From Phycisphaerae bacterium (GTDB taxonomy: Bacteria > Planctomycetota > Phycisphaerae > Tepidisphaerales > Tepidisphaeraceae), in contig JACMML010000210.1 of the NCBI GenBank assembly GCA_014379105.1, positions 1 to 32,858 of the forward strand: a DNA stretch of 32,858 nucleotides, written 5' to 3'. The translations under genes were made by a program, and so were the position numbers. Below the pieces are notes generated by a model that was given only the letters and a program-made list of their open reading frames with translations, searched no databases and was not told the origin of the DNA. Shown piece after piece: positions 8,374-16,348 of this stretch. Numbering within the stretch: the first letter of the stretch is position 1; the number at the start of each line of letters is the position of its first letter.

Positions 8374-9546
8374 CTACTGGTGCATCCACGCGTCGATGAG
8401 TTTCGGTGCCAGCGCGGTCACCGACCACTGCATCGAGTGCGGCTGTGCATTTCGGCCGAGCCGCTGCGCCAGGGCAGGGTCATCGAGCACCTGGCAGATC
8501 TTGGCGGCCAGGTCGTCGGCGTCTTCGTTCCTGGCAAACAGGGAGTGCACGCCGTCTTCGGCGAGTTCTCGGAATGGCGGGATGTCGGTGACGACCGTGG
8601 GCACGCCCCACATCATCCCTTCGAGAAAACTCAGTCCAAAGGTTTCGAGGCGCGACGGGAAAATGCAAAGCGTTCCCCGGCGGGCGGTTTCGAGCAGGCC
8701 TTGGTCGCTCAACGGCGGTTCGCAGACGGTATAGCCGCCGGTTCCGCCGGTGGAATCGGCGATATCGCGGATCACCTGCGACCCCATGCGTCCGTCCGGC
8801 CAGGGCACGTTCTTGCCGCTGAAGATCATGTGAAAATTCGGATGTCGTAGCCGCACTTTGCCGACGGCCTCGGCGAGTACGTCCACGCCCTTACGCGGTT
8901 CGAGGCGACCGAAGAACAACGCCGATTGCGTCGTCGGCTGATGCTCGGGCATCGGCGGCGGCGGTTTAGCGGGGTTGCCGATGACGATCGCGTTGGGGAT
9001 CAGAATTCCCCATAGCTCCTCGCACTGCTCACGCGACGCGACTGTGGGCGTTGTGACAACGTCAGCGCCAAGCGTCAGCGCCCGCTCGGCTTTGCGAAGC
9101 ACGTCCCACTTGTTTGCCGGCCCGTGCAGGCGTACCGCGAAGCGGCGCGTGTATCCGCCGGGCAGCACCAGATCGCCGAGCGCGCCGAATTCGGGAGATT
9201 CGATCACGTCGAATTTCCCACCTTGCGCAGCCTTTCGCACCGCGACCATTATTGTGTAGCGAAACAGGTAGACCGCATCGGCCTTGTACTTGAGCGTGAA
9301 CTCCGCGGCGTTCATGAAGGGCATTTGCCGGCGCTTAGACCACCCCGGGCATTCCCAGACAGTGGTTCCGTTGATCGTGCTGCGGCGCAGCTCGGTGGTG
9401 TCCGACAGCGTAAATATGTGCACGTCATGGCCACGACGTGCGAGTTCTTCGCCGACGCTTCGCGTGTACGAGCCGATGCCGCCAAACCCGCCGGTGTGGG
9501 GATAATTGTCGGTCAGCAATCCAATCTTCAGTCGCGCTTCAGTCAT
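8374..9546 (-). CDS. Family 4 glycosyltransferase (GT-B fold)
   Basis: The protein is about 390 residues. It begins MTEARLKIGLLTDNYPHTGG, with the acceptor loop GGFGGIGSYTRSVGEELARRGHDVHIFTL. The donor half has SALFFGRLEPRKGVDVLAEAV, and IFPSRLETFGLSFLEGMMWGVP with the E-X7-E pair ETFGLSFLE, then IPPFRELAEDG. I choose the ATG at 9546. A GTG two codons earlier at 9552 is also possible, and a GAGG lies just before both, directly after the upstream stop. The GT-B fold and motifs point to a retaining transferase using a nucleotide sugar. It sits between two GT2 genes in the operon. The acceptor is unknown. Confidence 0.9.
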   Translation of the reverse strand: MTEARLKIGLLTDNYPHTGGFGGIGSYTRSVGEELARRGHDVHIFTLSDTTELRRSTINGTTVWECPGWSKRRQMPFMNAAEFTLKYKADAVYLFRYTIMVAVRKAAQGGKFDVIESPEFGALGDLVLPGGYTRRFAVRLHGPANKWDVLRKAERALTLGADVVTTPTVASREQCEELWGILIPNAIVIGNPAKPPPPMPEHQPTTQSALFFGRLEPRKGVDVLAEAVGKVRLRHPNFHMIFSGKNVPWPDGRMGSQVIRDIADSTGGTGGYTVCEPPLSDQGLLETARRGTLCIFPSRLETFGLSFLEGMMWGVPTVVTDIPPFRELAEDGVHSLFARNEDADDLAAKICQVLDDPALAQRLGRNAQPHSMQWSVTALAPKLIDAWMHQ

Positions 9547-9558
9547 CTTCACAAATCC

Positions 9559-10527
9559 TCAGGACGAAATCTTGATCAGGCCCATCTTCTCGTACCGCCG
9601 CGGCAGCTTCCGTTCGGAGAGATAGAACCTGTAGAGGTAAATGGCTTCCAACATCGGAAGCTCCCAATCAGCGATGGTCTTTGACGAAATGGACGACAGG
9701 TGCGTCGCCAGATGTGTCAGGCATTTCCACAGATACTGCAACTGGCGCTGTGCCAATCGGAGACGTGGGAAGCGGCTATCGGAGTGAAACCAGTGGTGTT
9801 TGAGATAGGCATCCAGCTCGCCACGGAGCTTCGCCTGGCGGACAAACGCGTCGCGCGTCAGGCGCGATTCCTCGAAGTGATGCTCGACAACCACGTTGGG
9901 CAGAAACACCCGATGGAATCCTGCGCGTTCGAGCTGGATCGTGAAAAGCGTGTCCTCGGCATTCCCGCGTGCGCCAGCGCCAAGCTCGGGATCAAATCCC
10001 GGAACTTTTGACAAAACCTTGCGCGAAAAACACATGTTCGCGCCGACAAGAAACGGTGTTTCGTTGGGGTTGGCATCTTCCGTGCAGGCCAGCCAGCTTC
10101 GGTGCATCGACTTGACCCAATCGCGATTCAGATTCGGGGCCGCCCGAACCGCACCGGCAACCGCGTCGGCTTGGCCGTCTACGATCGGACGGATCATCGC
10201 GGCGATCCAATCGACGGGTGGACGTACGTCGTCGTCGGTGAACAGCAGGATCTGTCCATCGGTCACCGCGATCGCGCGATTGCGGCAATTGGACAGGCCC
10301 CGCTGGGTCTCGACAAAATAGCGGACCGGCATCTGCCGGACCGAGCACGATTCGACCACCTGCCGGGTGTGGTCCGTCGATGCATTATCAACGATCAGCA
10401 GGTGAGCGCTGACGCCGTCTGGAATTTCCAGGCGAGCGATTGAATCGAGCGTTTCGCGCAGCGACTCGGCGCGGTTACGCGTGCAAATAATAACATCTAC
10501 ACTGACGGCCATACGAGGGGCGACCAT
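9559..10527 (-). CDS. Family 2 glycosyltransferase (GT-A fold)
   Basis: I choose the ATG at 10527, which lies 1 nt after the stop of the ABC ATPase gene (TGA-G-ATG). This gives 322 residues beginning MVAPRMAVSVDVIICTRNRA. GT2 motifs are LLIVDNASTDHT (about residues 43-54), ILLFTDDDVRPP with the DXD-type Asp98-Asp100, and GARGNAEDTLFTIQLERAG carrying the ED motif. GLSNCRNRAIA is the typical SNARN-like donor segment. A longer frame to 10608 would overlap the ATPase gene by 80 nt and adds a non-conserved leader. It is the first glycosyltransferase after the exporter genes. No membrane helix is seen; cytoplasmic. The sugar is unknown. Confidence 0.9.
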   Translation of the reverse strand: MVAPRMAVSVDVIICTRNRAESLRETLDSIARLEIPDGVSAHLLIVDNASTDHTRQVVESCSVRQMPVRYFVETQRGLSNCRNRAIAVTDGQILLFTDDDVRPPVDWIAAMIRPIVDGQADAVAGAVRAAPNLNRDWVKSMHRSWLACTEDANPNETPFLVGANMCFSRKVLSKVPGFDPELGAGARGNAEDTLFTIQLERAGFHRVFLPNVVVEHHFEESRLTRDAFVRQAKLRGELDAYLKHHWFHSDSRFPRLRLAQRQLQYLWKCLTHLATHLSSISSKTIADWELPMLEAIYLYRFYLSERKLPRRYEKMGLIKISS

Positions 10528-10528
10528 C

Positions 10529-11854
10529 TCAGGTGCTTGATTCGGCCAGTGACTGGCGGGAGTCGGGATGGCGGATATCGGGGTGCCCGCTATTCGTTGC
10601 ATCTGCATTGCTATTGCCGTCGCGATTATCCGCGAGCTTGTCGTTCACTTCCCACACGAAATCCGAGAAAACCGTTCCGTATTGCAGGCCGTCCCACGGC
10701 ACGGTGTAGCGGTAGGGGAGGACGGGCGAAATGCTCAACGCGCACGCGTCTTCGTACTTATCCACCAGCCCGGTGCCGACGCAGATGAACATGTCGATCC
10801 GGTAATGCCCGGGCTTGAGCCACGGCGTGGTGAATCGGAACGAGCCGGTCATATTGGCGGAATCTTCGAACCAGTCGCCGACAAGACGCGAATCGCACTG
10901 GGCGACGATGGCGCCGAGCTCATTCAACACATGAGCGCTGAAATACATCGCCCCGACGCTGGTGCCGCGCCGCTGAACCGTGAACTTGATCTCTTTATCG
11001 TCGCCGCCGTCGTAATACTGACGGCCGGCGGACACGGATGTGAAGCGATACTCGCCGGTGCCGGGTCGCAGGTCGGGCGCTTCGTCCTGGCGCGAGGTCG
11101 TGCCAGAATTGGCGAGGTATCGAGCGATCGCACCTTCGACCTCTCCGTGATAAGCAACCGAGCCGTTGTGCAGCAGAAGGCCCTTATTACAGAGAACCGA
11201 GACAGATTGCATATTATGGCTGACAAAAAGCACCGTACGGCCGCTCTTGGCGACGTTCTTCATCGTGCCAAGACACTTATTCTGAAATTCCGCATCGCCG
11301 ACCGCGAGCACTTCATCGACGATCAAGATCTCAGGGTTCAGATGCGCCGCTACCGCGAACGCCAGGCGGACGTACATGCCGCTGCTGTAGCGCTTGACCG
11401 GCGTATCCAGGAACTTTTCGACGCCGGCAAAATCGACAATGGCGTCGAATGCCGCGTCAATTTCCCGTTTGCGCATGCCCAGGATCTGGCCGTTGAGGAA
11501 GATGTTTTCACGCCCGGTCAGCTCGGGATGAAAACCAGTTCCGACTTCCAGCAGGCTGCCGACTCGGCCGTACAGATCAATCTGCCCGGTCGTGGGTTCG
11601 GTGATGCGGGAGAGGATTTTCAGCAGCGTGCTTTTGCCCGCGCCATTGCGTCCGACAATGCCGACGACGTCTCCGTCATTGACGTCAAAATTAACGTCAC
11701 TCAGCGCCATGAACGTCTCTCGTTTGGCGCGCTCGAACGGGTTCTTGAGCTTATGAAGCAGCGTCTCGCCGAGCGTGGAGTGCTTCACACCGCCGCGCGA
11801 GATGCTATAGGCTTTGGACAGACCGCGAACTGAAATGGCCACATCAGATGACAT
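10529..11854 (-). CDS. wzt: Polysaccharide ABC exporter ATPase with C-terminal recognition domain (Wzt-like)
   Basis: The start is set at the ATG at 11854, giving 441 residues beginning MSSDVAISVRGLSKAY; a TTG two codons upstream is less likely. The ABC domain (about 1-245) has Walker A GRNGAGKS (68-75), a signature region RYSSGMYVRLAFA (155-167, with YSSGM replacing LSGGQ as usual in this subfamily), Walker B ILIVDE (176-181) and the H-loop VSHNM. A second domain (about 260-405, beta-rich, with VQRRGTSVGAMYFSAHV and FRFTTPWLKPGHYRIDMF) matches the layout of Wzt proteins whose C-terminal domain binds the non-reducing end of the O-polysaccharide. It powers export together with the Wzm-like permease, which it overlaps by 11 nt. 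The extra domain suggests that export depends on a finished, marked chain end. Confidence 0.93.
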   Translation of the reverse strand: MSSDVAISVRGLSKAYSISRGGVKHSTLGETLLHKLKNPFERAKRETFMALSDVNFDVNDGDVVGIVGRNGAGKSTLLKILSRITEPTTGQIDLYGRVGSLLEVGTGFHPELTGRENIFLNGQILGMRKREIDAAFDAIVDFAGVEKFLDTPVKRYSSGMYVRLAFAVAAHLNPEILIVDEVLAVGDAEFQNKCLGTMKNVAKSGRTVLFVSHNMQSVSVLCNKGLLLHNGSVAYHGEVEGAIARYLANSGTTSRQDEAPDLRPGTGEYRFTSVSAGRQYYDGGDDKEIKFTVQRRGTSVGAMYFSAHVLNELGAIVAQCDSRLVGDWFEDSANMTGSFRFTTPWLKPGHYRIDMFICVGTGLVDKYEDACALSISPVLPYRYTVPWDGLQYGTVFSDFVWEVNDKLADNRDGNSNADATNSGHPDIRHPDSRQSLAESST

Positions 11855-12695
11855 CAGCAAATCTCCGTTCCATACGCTTAAACGTCACGGCCCCTAAAAC
11901 GAACACGCCGATACAGATGGCGGCCGAGTAGGCGACCCAGCGGATATCCGGAGGAGTGGTGGTTCCAAGAATTGACCAGCGCAGATCGCGCATCAATTCG
12001 GCAAGCGGGTTTAGCATGTAGACGGACAGCGCCCAGTCGGGGACCTGCGTGAGTGAATAAACGACAGGGCTGCCGTAGAACAACAACTGAATCATGACCG
12101 GCAGGATGAACTGAACGTCACGATAGCTCACCATCAAGGCCGACGCATAGAGTCCGATCCCCAGCGCGAACATCAGCAGCAGCGACAGCCAGACCGGCAG
12201 CAGAAGCATCGCCCATGTCGGCTGAATCCCAGCCTTGAACATGAGGAAGACCATGATGGATGACGCGACGGCGAAATCGATCAGTGATGAAGGAACAATC
12301 GAGAGCGGAAGGATCAGTCGCGGAAAATAGACCTTGGAGACGAGATTGGCATTGCCGGTCAGGCACGAGCCGGCCTTGGTGAGGGTGCTGGCAAAGAGAT
12401 TCCAACCAAGCAGGCTCGCAAACGCGTACGCGAAATAGGGCACGCCTTCGCTGGGGAGCTTGGCGACGGTGCCGAACACGAACGTCATCACGCCGGCGGC
12501 GATGAGCGGTTGAATGATCACCCACAGCACGCCGAGCGCCGTCTGGCGATATCGAAGCCGCACGTCGCGACGTGCGAGTCCGCCGAGCAGGTCGCGAAAT
12601 TGCCAGAGTTCGGCAATGTTCAAACCAACAAAGCCGGAGCCGGCACGGATGCTCAGGTGCGGCCGTTTCAGTGGGGAAGCTGCGATTTGCGACAT
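11844..12695 (-). CDS. wzm: Polysaccharide ABC exporter permease (Wzm/TagG-like)
   Basis: The ATG at 12695 gives 283 residues; TTG at 12698 is one codon earlier. A cytoplasmic N-terminus ends in the amphipathic segment LLGGLARRDVRLRYRQTALG, typical of ABC-2 polysaccharide permeases. About six hydrophobic segments follow: VLWVIIQPLIAAGVMTFVFG, the VPYFAYAFASLLGWNLF region, LILPLSIVPSSLIDFAVASS, AMLLLPVWLSLLLMFALGIG, a helix around VQFILPVMIQLLFYGSPVVY, and AAICIGVFVLGAVTF at the C-terminus. It sits in the inner membrane and, with the ATPase next to it, moves undecaprenyl-linked polysaccharide to the periplasm. The gene follows the WecA-GT4 fusion by 23 nt, with GAGAG as a possible ribosome site. 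Length is normal for the family. Confidence 0.93.
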   Translation of the reverse strand: MSQIAASPLKRPHLSIRAGSGFVGLNIAELWQFRDLLGGLARRDVRLRYRQTALGVLWVIIQPLIAAGVMTFVFGTVAKLPSEGVPYFAYAFASLLGWNLFASTLTKAGSCLTGNANLVSKVYFPRLILPLSIVPSSLIDFAVASSIMVFLMFKAGIQPTWAMLLLPVWLSLLLMFALGIGLYASALMVSYRDVQFILPVMIQLLFYGSPVVYSLTQVPDWALSVYMLNPLAELMRDLRWSILGTTTPPDIRWVAYSAAICIGVFVLGAVTFKRMERRFADVI

Positions 12696-12718
12696 CAATT
12701 CTCTCGGTTGCGATCTGA

Positions 12719-15664
12719 TCAGATACGAACGCTGTGTTTTGCGTGCCCATGCCCATTACCGTTCGCGCTGCCGTTGGCGAGGGTGTTCTCGGCGTGCAGG
12801 GGCATCCGCGGCTCGATGTCCATGGCGTATGGCTTCATGAAATCTTCGTGCGATGAGACGGCGCATCGCTCGCGGAAGTCCTGCATCTTTTCGTCCACAA
12901 ACTTGCTGAACTCATTGCAGAAGCGGGCGGTTGAGAATCGCTCGGCGTTACGGCGGATCGTGTGTGGCGACCATTCCGGCGACGCCTCGAATCGGGTGAC
13001 GGCATCGACGAGGCTATCGACGGTCTGCTCATCGAAGAACAAGCCGGTGACGCCGGGGATGACGCTCTCCGTCACCCCGCCGCGGCCGAACGCGATGACG
13101 GGTGTGCCGCACGCCTGGGCCTCGGTCGGCACAATTCCAAAATCCTCCTCGGCCGCGAACACGAACGCGCGGGCGCGCTGCATGTAGTGACGAAGAATCT
13201 CGAACGGCTGATATCCCATGAACCGAACGTTCGACGACGCGCGGGCCTTGATCTTGTCGGCTTCAGGTCCGTCCCCGATCACGATCAACCGGCGATTCGG
13301 CATTCGGCCAAAGGATTCGACGATCAGGTCGATCTTTTTGTACGGGACCATTCGCGAGACGGTGAGGTAGAAATCGTCCTTCTCCGGATGCAGCGAGTAG
13401 CTCTCGGTATCCACCGGCGGATAGATGGTCGTTGACGAGCGGCGATAGACCTTCTGGATTCGTCGTGAGACGAAATCAGAATTGGTGACATAGCTGTCCA
13501 CGCCGTTGGCGGAGCGGGTGTCCCAGTTGCGGATGTAGTGGAGGATCGCACGTGCGAGCACCGACTTGAGGCCGGTGGTCATCTGCGACTGCTGCAGGTA
13601 TTGCTGCTGCAAATCCCATGCAAAGCGCACCGGCGAGTGACAATAGCAGATGTGCAGCTGGTCAGGACGCGTAATCACACCTTTCGCGGCCACGTAGGAG
13701 CTGGAGATGACCAAGTCGTAGTTGGAGACGTCGAGTTGCTCGATCGCCAGCGGCATCAGCGGAAGATAGGTGCGGTGTTTTGTCCGCGCCATCGGAAGGC
13801 GCTGGATGAACGACGATTTCACCGTTCGATTGCCGATGAATCCGCGCTCGGATGCGGGGAGGAAGTCAAACAGGCTGAAAAGATCGGCCTGTGGATAAAG
13901 ACGAAGAATCTGCTCGAGCACGCGCTCGGCGCCGGCGTAGGTGTAGAGAAAATCATGCACCACCGCGATTCGGGTGTTGGATGTGATCATGGGAAACTCC
14001 GTTTCGCTTCGGTCAATTCTCCCGGCGGTCGAGAGGGGGTCCGATGTGACCGAGATAACTGATTTGTCGGACCCACTTGCTTCCTTGCTGGCGACAGACG
14101 ATGCCGCCGAGACGTGTTGAGTAGAGCATACCGGATTTGCACCTCTTAGGCTGCCATCTGTGGCCGTCCATCCGTGGCGAACAGTCATCGGGTCCTGAGG
14201 TAGAGACGCCAGACTGTGTTCCTCGGTTAGCCGAGAAAAGAGCATCATTCTTCGCCCGGCGTCTTCGAGCGATTCACTTACAGCGAGTTGAACGCGCGCC
14301 TCGAGCACCTCTCCGATGCGCCGATGCTTGATGGGGATCACGGCGCTTACGGGTGCTACCTTGCTGCTGCCGGGGCGTTGACCACGTTCGTCGCGGTGCC
14401 ATTTTAATTCATGCACCGTTCCATCCCGATTGCGAAGCGGCAGGCAGATGGAGATAAACTGCAGCATGCCCGCGGCGCGGCAAAGCTCGTCCCACCAGGC
14501 TTCGAAGGTGCGAACCTGCCGGAACCGAAGCTGCATCTGGTCAAAACCTCGCCGGTGATTGCTGTTATCCCGAGCCATGCACAGGTTACGGCGATAAGCC
14601 TGCAGAAGTATTCGCGGTTGCAGCGAGCCGGCGCGGTAAAAGAGCACCGCAAGAACCAATACACCGGCTGAGACGACCGTTACGAGGAATGCTTCACGCT
14701 GAAGCGTCGCAAGCAAGCCAAGTGCCGCCACCACCCCGGTAACGCCATACAGCAGCAGTACAACACCCCGGTGCGACCACCCGCGGTCGAGCAGCTGATG
14801 ATGAATATGCCCCCGCTCGGCCGCGAAAATCGAGCGGCGCTGCAGCACGCGCCGACGCAGCATGGTCAGCGCCAGATCGAGCAGCGGAATCCCGACGGCC
14901 AGAAGAAACCCGCACACCGCGGCCGCGGAATGGGTCCTGGAGGCAATAATCACCCCGCAGCTGCCGAGGACAAACCCCAGGAACATGCTGCCGCAATCAC
15001 CCATGAAGATGCGGGCGGGGTTAAAGTTGTACCGTAGAAATCCGATCAATCCGCCGACAATGGCGACGCAGAAAAACGCCATCGCCAACTGTCCGGTCAT
15101 CGCCGCGATGGTCGCGGTAGTGAGCAGCGCGATTGCCGCGATACCCGCCGCCAGTCCATCCAGTCCGTCGATGAAATTCACCGCGACTGTGATCGCGGTA
15201 ATGAACAGCACCGTCACCAGCCACGAGAATACGCCGACATCAATCGTTACGCCGTCCGTGACAATGATCGTGTCGATCCGCGCCCCGCGTGCCCACAGCA
15301 CGGTCGCCGCAGTCACGATCGCAATGAGTTTCGCTTTGGACGATAGATTGATCAGGTCGTCCAACAGTCCGACTGCGAAGATCGCCAGGCAGACCAGGAT
15401 CAGGTCCACGAGCGTGAGGTCTGCGTGGAGCGTCTGGTTGATGCTCGTCGGCGCGACAACTAGGCCTATCGCAAGCAGCGTCGCGAGAATGATTGCAATT
15501 CCGCCGACACGGGGCATCGGGATGCGATGAACCGTTCTCGGATTCGGTTTATCGACCAGGCCAAACATCCGCGCCAAAGCGCCGACGACCGGCGTCATTA
15601 CAAACGCGGCCGCAGCGGCGACGACGCAGGTGAGCGAGAGAAGGATCAGTTGCCAGAGATTCAT
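12719..15664 (-). CDS. WecA/MraY-type glycosyl-1-phosphate transferase fused to a GT4 glycosyltransferase
   Basis: One uninterrupted frame of 981 residues joins two enzymes. Residues about 1-345 are a polytopic prenyl-phosphate sugar-1-phosphate transferase. Visible family motifs are VDKPNPRTVHRIPMPRVGG (37-55), LLDDLINLS (100-108, Asp102/Asp103), NFIDGLDG (163-170), MGDCGS (221-226) and HIHHQLL (286-292). A soluble extension follows to about 480, then a Ser-rich spacer of about 75 residues. From residue 559 comes a complete GT4 (IAVVHDFLYTYAGAERVLEQ, LISSSYVAAKGV, CYCHSPVRFAWDLQQ, E-X7-E as EDFGIVPTE). The first part would start the chain by loading sugar-phosphate on undecaprenyl phosphate, and the second would add the next sugar. 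An ATG at 13990 with GGAG six bases before it could also start the GT4 alone. A lost stop codon between two genes is the simplest alternative to a functional fusion. Confidence 0.88.
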   Translation of the reverse strand: MNLWQLILLSLTCVVAAAAAFVMTPVVGALARMFGLVDKPNPRTVHRIPMPRVGGIAIILATLLAIGLVVAPTSINQTLHADLTLVDLILVCLAIFAVGLLDDLINLSSKAKLIAIVTAATVLWARGARIDTIIVTDGVTIDVGVFSWLVTVLFITAITVAVNFIDGLDGLAAGIAAIALLTTATIAAMTGQLAMAFFCVAIVGGLIGFLRYNFNPARIFMGDCGSMFLGFVLGSCGVIIASRTHSAAAVCGFLLAVGIPLLDLALTMLRRRVLQRRSIFAAERGHIHHQLLDRGWSHRGVVLLLYGVTGVVAALGLLATLQREAFLVTVVSAGVLVLAVLFYRAGSLQPRILLQAYRRNLCMARDNSNHRRGFDQMQLRFRQVRTFEAWWDELCRAAGMLQFISICLPLRNRDGTVHELKWHRDERGQRPGSSKVAPVSAVIPIKHRRIGEVLEARVQLAVSESLEDAGRRMMLFSRLTEEHSLASLPQDPMTVRHGWTATDGSLRGANPVCSTQHVSAASSVASKEASGSDKSVISVTSDPLSTAGRIDRSETEFPMITSNTRIAVVHDFLYTYAGAERVLEQILRLYPQADLFSLFDFLPASERGFIGNRTVKSSFIQRLPMARTKHRTYLPLMPLAIEQLDVSNYDLVISSSYVAAKGVITRPDQLHICYCHSPVRFAWDLQQQYLQQSQMTTGLKSVLARAILHYIRNWDTRSANGVDSYVTNSDFVSRRIQKVYRRSSTTIYPPVDTESYSLHPEKDDFYLTVSRMVPYKKIDLIVESFGRMPNRRLIVIGDGPEADKIKARASSNVRFMGYQPFEILRHYMQRARAFVFAAEEDFGIVPTEAQACGTPVIAFGRGGVTESVIPGVTGLFFDEQTVDSLVDAVTRFEASPEWSPHTIRRNAERFSTARFCNEFSKFVDEKMQDFRERCAVSSHEDFMKPYAMDIEPRMPLHAENTLANGSANGNGHGHAKHSVRI
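13990..14000 (-). promoter_or_regulatory. Possible internal ribosome binding site and start for the GT4 half
   Basis: On the minus strand GGAG (13997-14000) is followed by six bases and ATG (13988-13990). This is better than the initiation signal of the full-length gene, where none is visible. The ATG is codon 559 of the fused frame and lies exactly where GT4 homologues begin (MITSNTRIAVVHDF). A separate 423-residue GT4 could therefore be made from the same message. Inference only. Confidence 0.45.
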
Positions 15665-15715
15665 GACGGATACGGTTCGACCAGCAGGTTCAACGGATAA
15701 AAGCTCGGATAATTG

Positions 15716-16297
15716 TCAGACGGTTGCTCGCGTCGCCGGAACAAGGCTGTCGACTGGCTCCAACAGGTCCACTTCAATTTCAACGCTCGCACCCTGGCCG
15801 AGCATGCGAACCTCGAGAACGAGCTTGAAAGCCCCTTGGCTTCGCTGCACGACCACGCCTTCGGTACCCCGAAGCGGACCGGCAGTAATTCGACACCGAC
15901 GGCCAACGACCGCGTGGGGATAGGGATCGAGGACCAGATTATTTTTCAGTGCGCGATCAATCGTCAACAGGTCCTGCGTCAGGCTGTGATTATCCACAAC
16001 TTTGATCAACTGACACAGCCGATTGGTGGTCAGCGCGCGGTGATACGATTCTTCACGCCCGTCCACAAAAACGTAGGACGAAAACAACGGCAGTAAACCA
16101 CGACGTTTCCGCCCGCCCGAGAAAGTGACGCGCTCGACCATCGGAAGAAAGTAAGGCACCTTGCGCTTGAACAGATCCCACGCGAACGCCTTCTCCGAGC
16201 GACTCAGCGTGTGTGCGATACACCACGTATGCGACACGCCTTCTTCGAGCTTCAGAAGCGGCGAGCGGATGGGGGGATTGTCGTCAAACGAAAGCAT
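15716..16297 (-). CDS. Specialised NusG-family transcription antiterminator of the polysaccharide operon
   Basis: This 193-residue protein has a NusG N-terminal domain (about 23-120: TWCIAHTLSRSEKAFAWDLF, then PYFLPMVERV and LPLFSSYVFVDG, the usual hydrophobic patch that contacts RNA polymerase). A KOW domain follows (about 128-182: VVGRRCRITAGPLRGTEGVV). Housekeeping nusG normally sits with ribosomal protein and secE genes. A copy as second gene of an operon longer than 18 kb fits the RfaH, UpxY and LoaP groups, which let polymerase read through long polysaccharide operons. It is 51 nt after the Wzc-like gene and 51 nt before the fusion gene. The target is probably its own operon, with the hairpin-bearing leader at 18596-18924 as the possible recruitment site. 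No ribosome site is obvious. Confidence 0.9.
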   Translation of the reverse strand: MLSFDDNPPIRSPLLKLEEGVSHTWCIAHTLSRSEKAFAWDLFKRKVPYFLPMVERVTFSGGRKRRGLLPLFSSYVFVDGREESYHRALTTNRLCQLIKVVDNHSLTQDLLTIDRALKNNLVLDPYPHAVVGRRCRITAGPLRGTEGVVVQRSQGAFKLVLEVRMLGQGASVEIEVDLLEPVDSLVPATRATV

Positions 16298-16348
16298 GGT
16301 CTATTCGGGTCGCGGATTATTTTCAGATCATATTTCTAACGACGTGGA

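Noticed and set aside
10568-11833. Long plus-strand open frame (421 codons) opposite the wzt gene
   Set aside because: It is the antisense shadow of a well-supported ABC ATPase gene. The composition shows no recognisable domain and there is no ribosome site.
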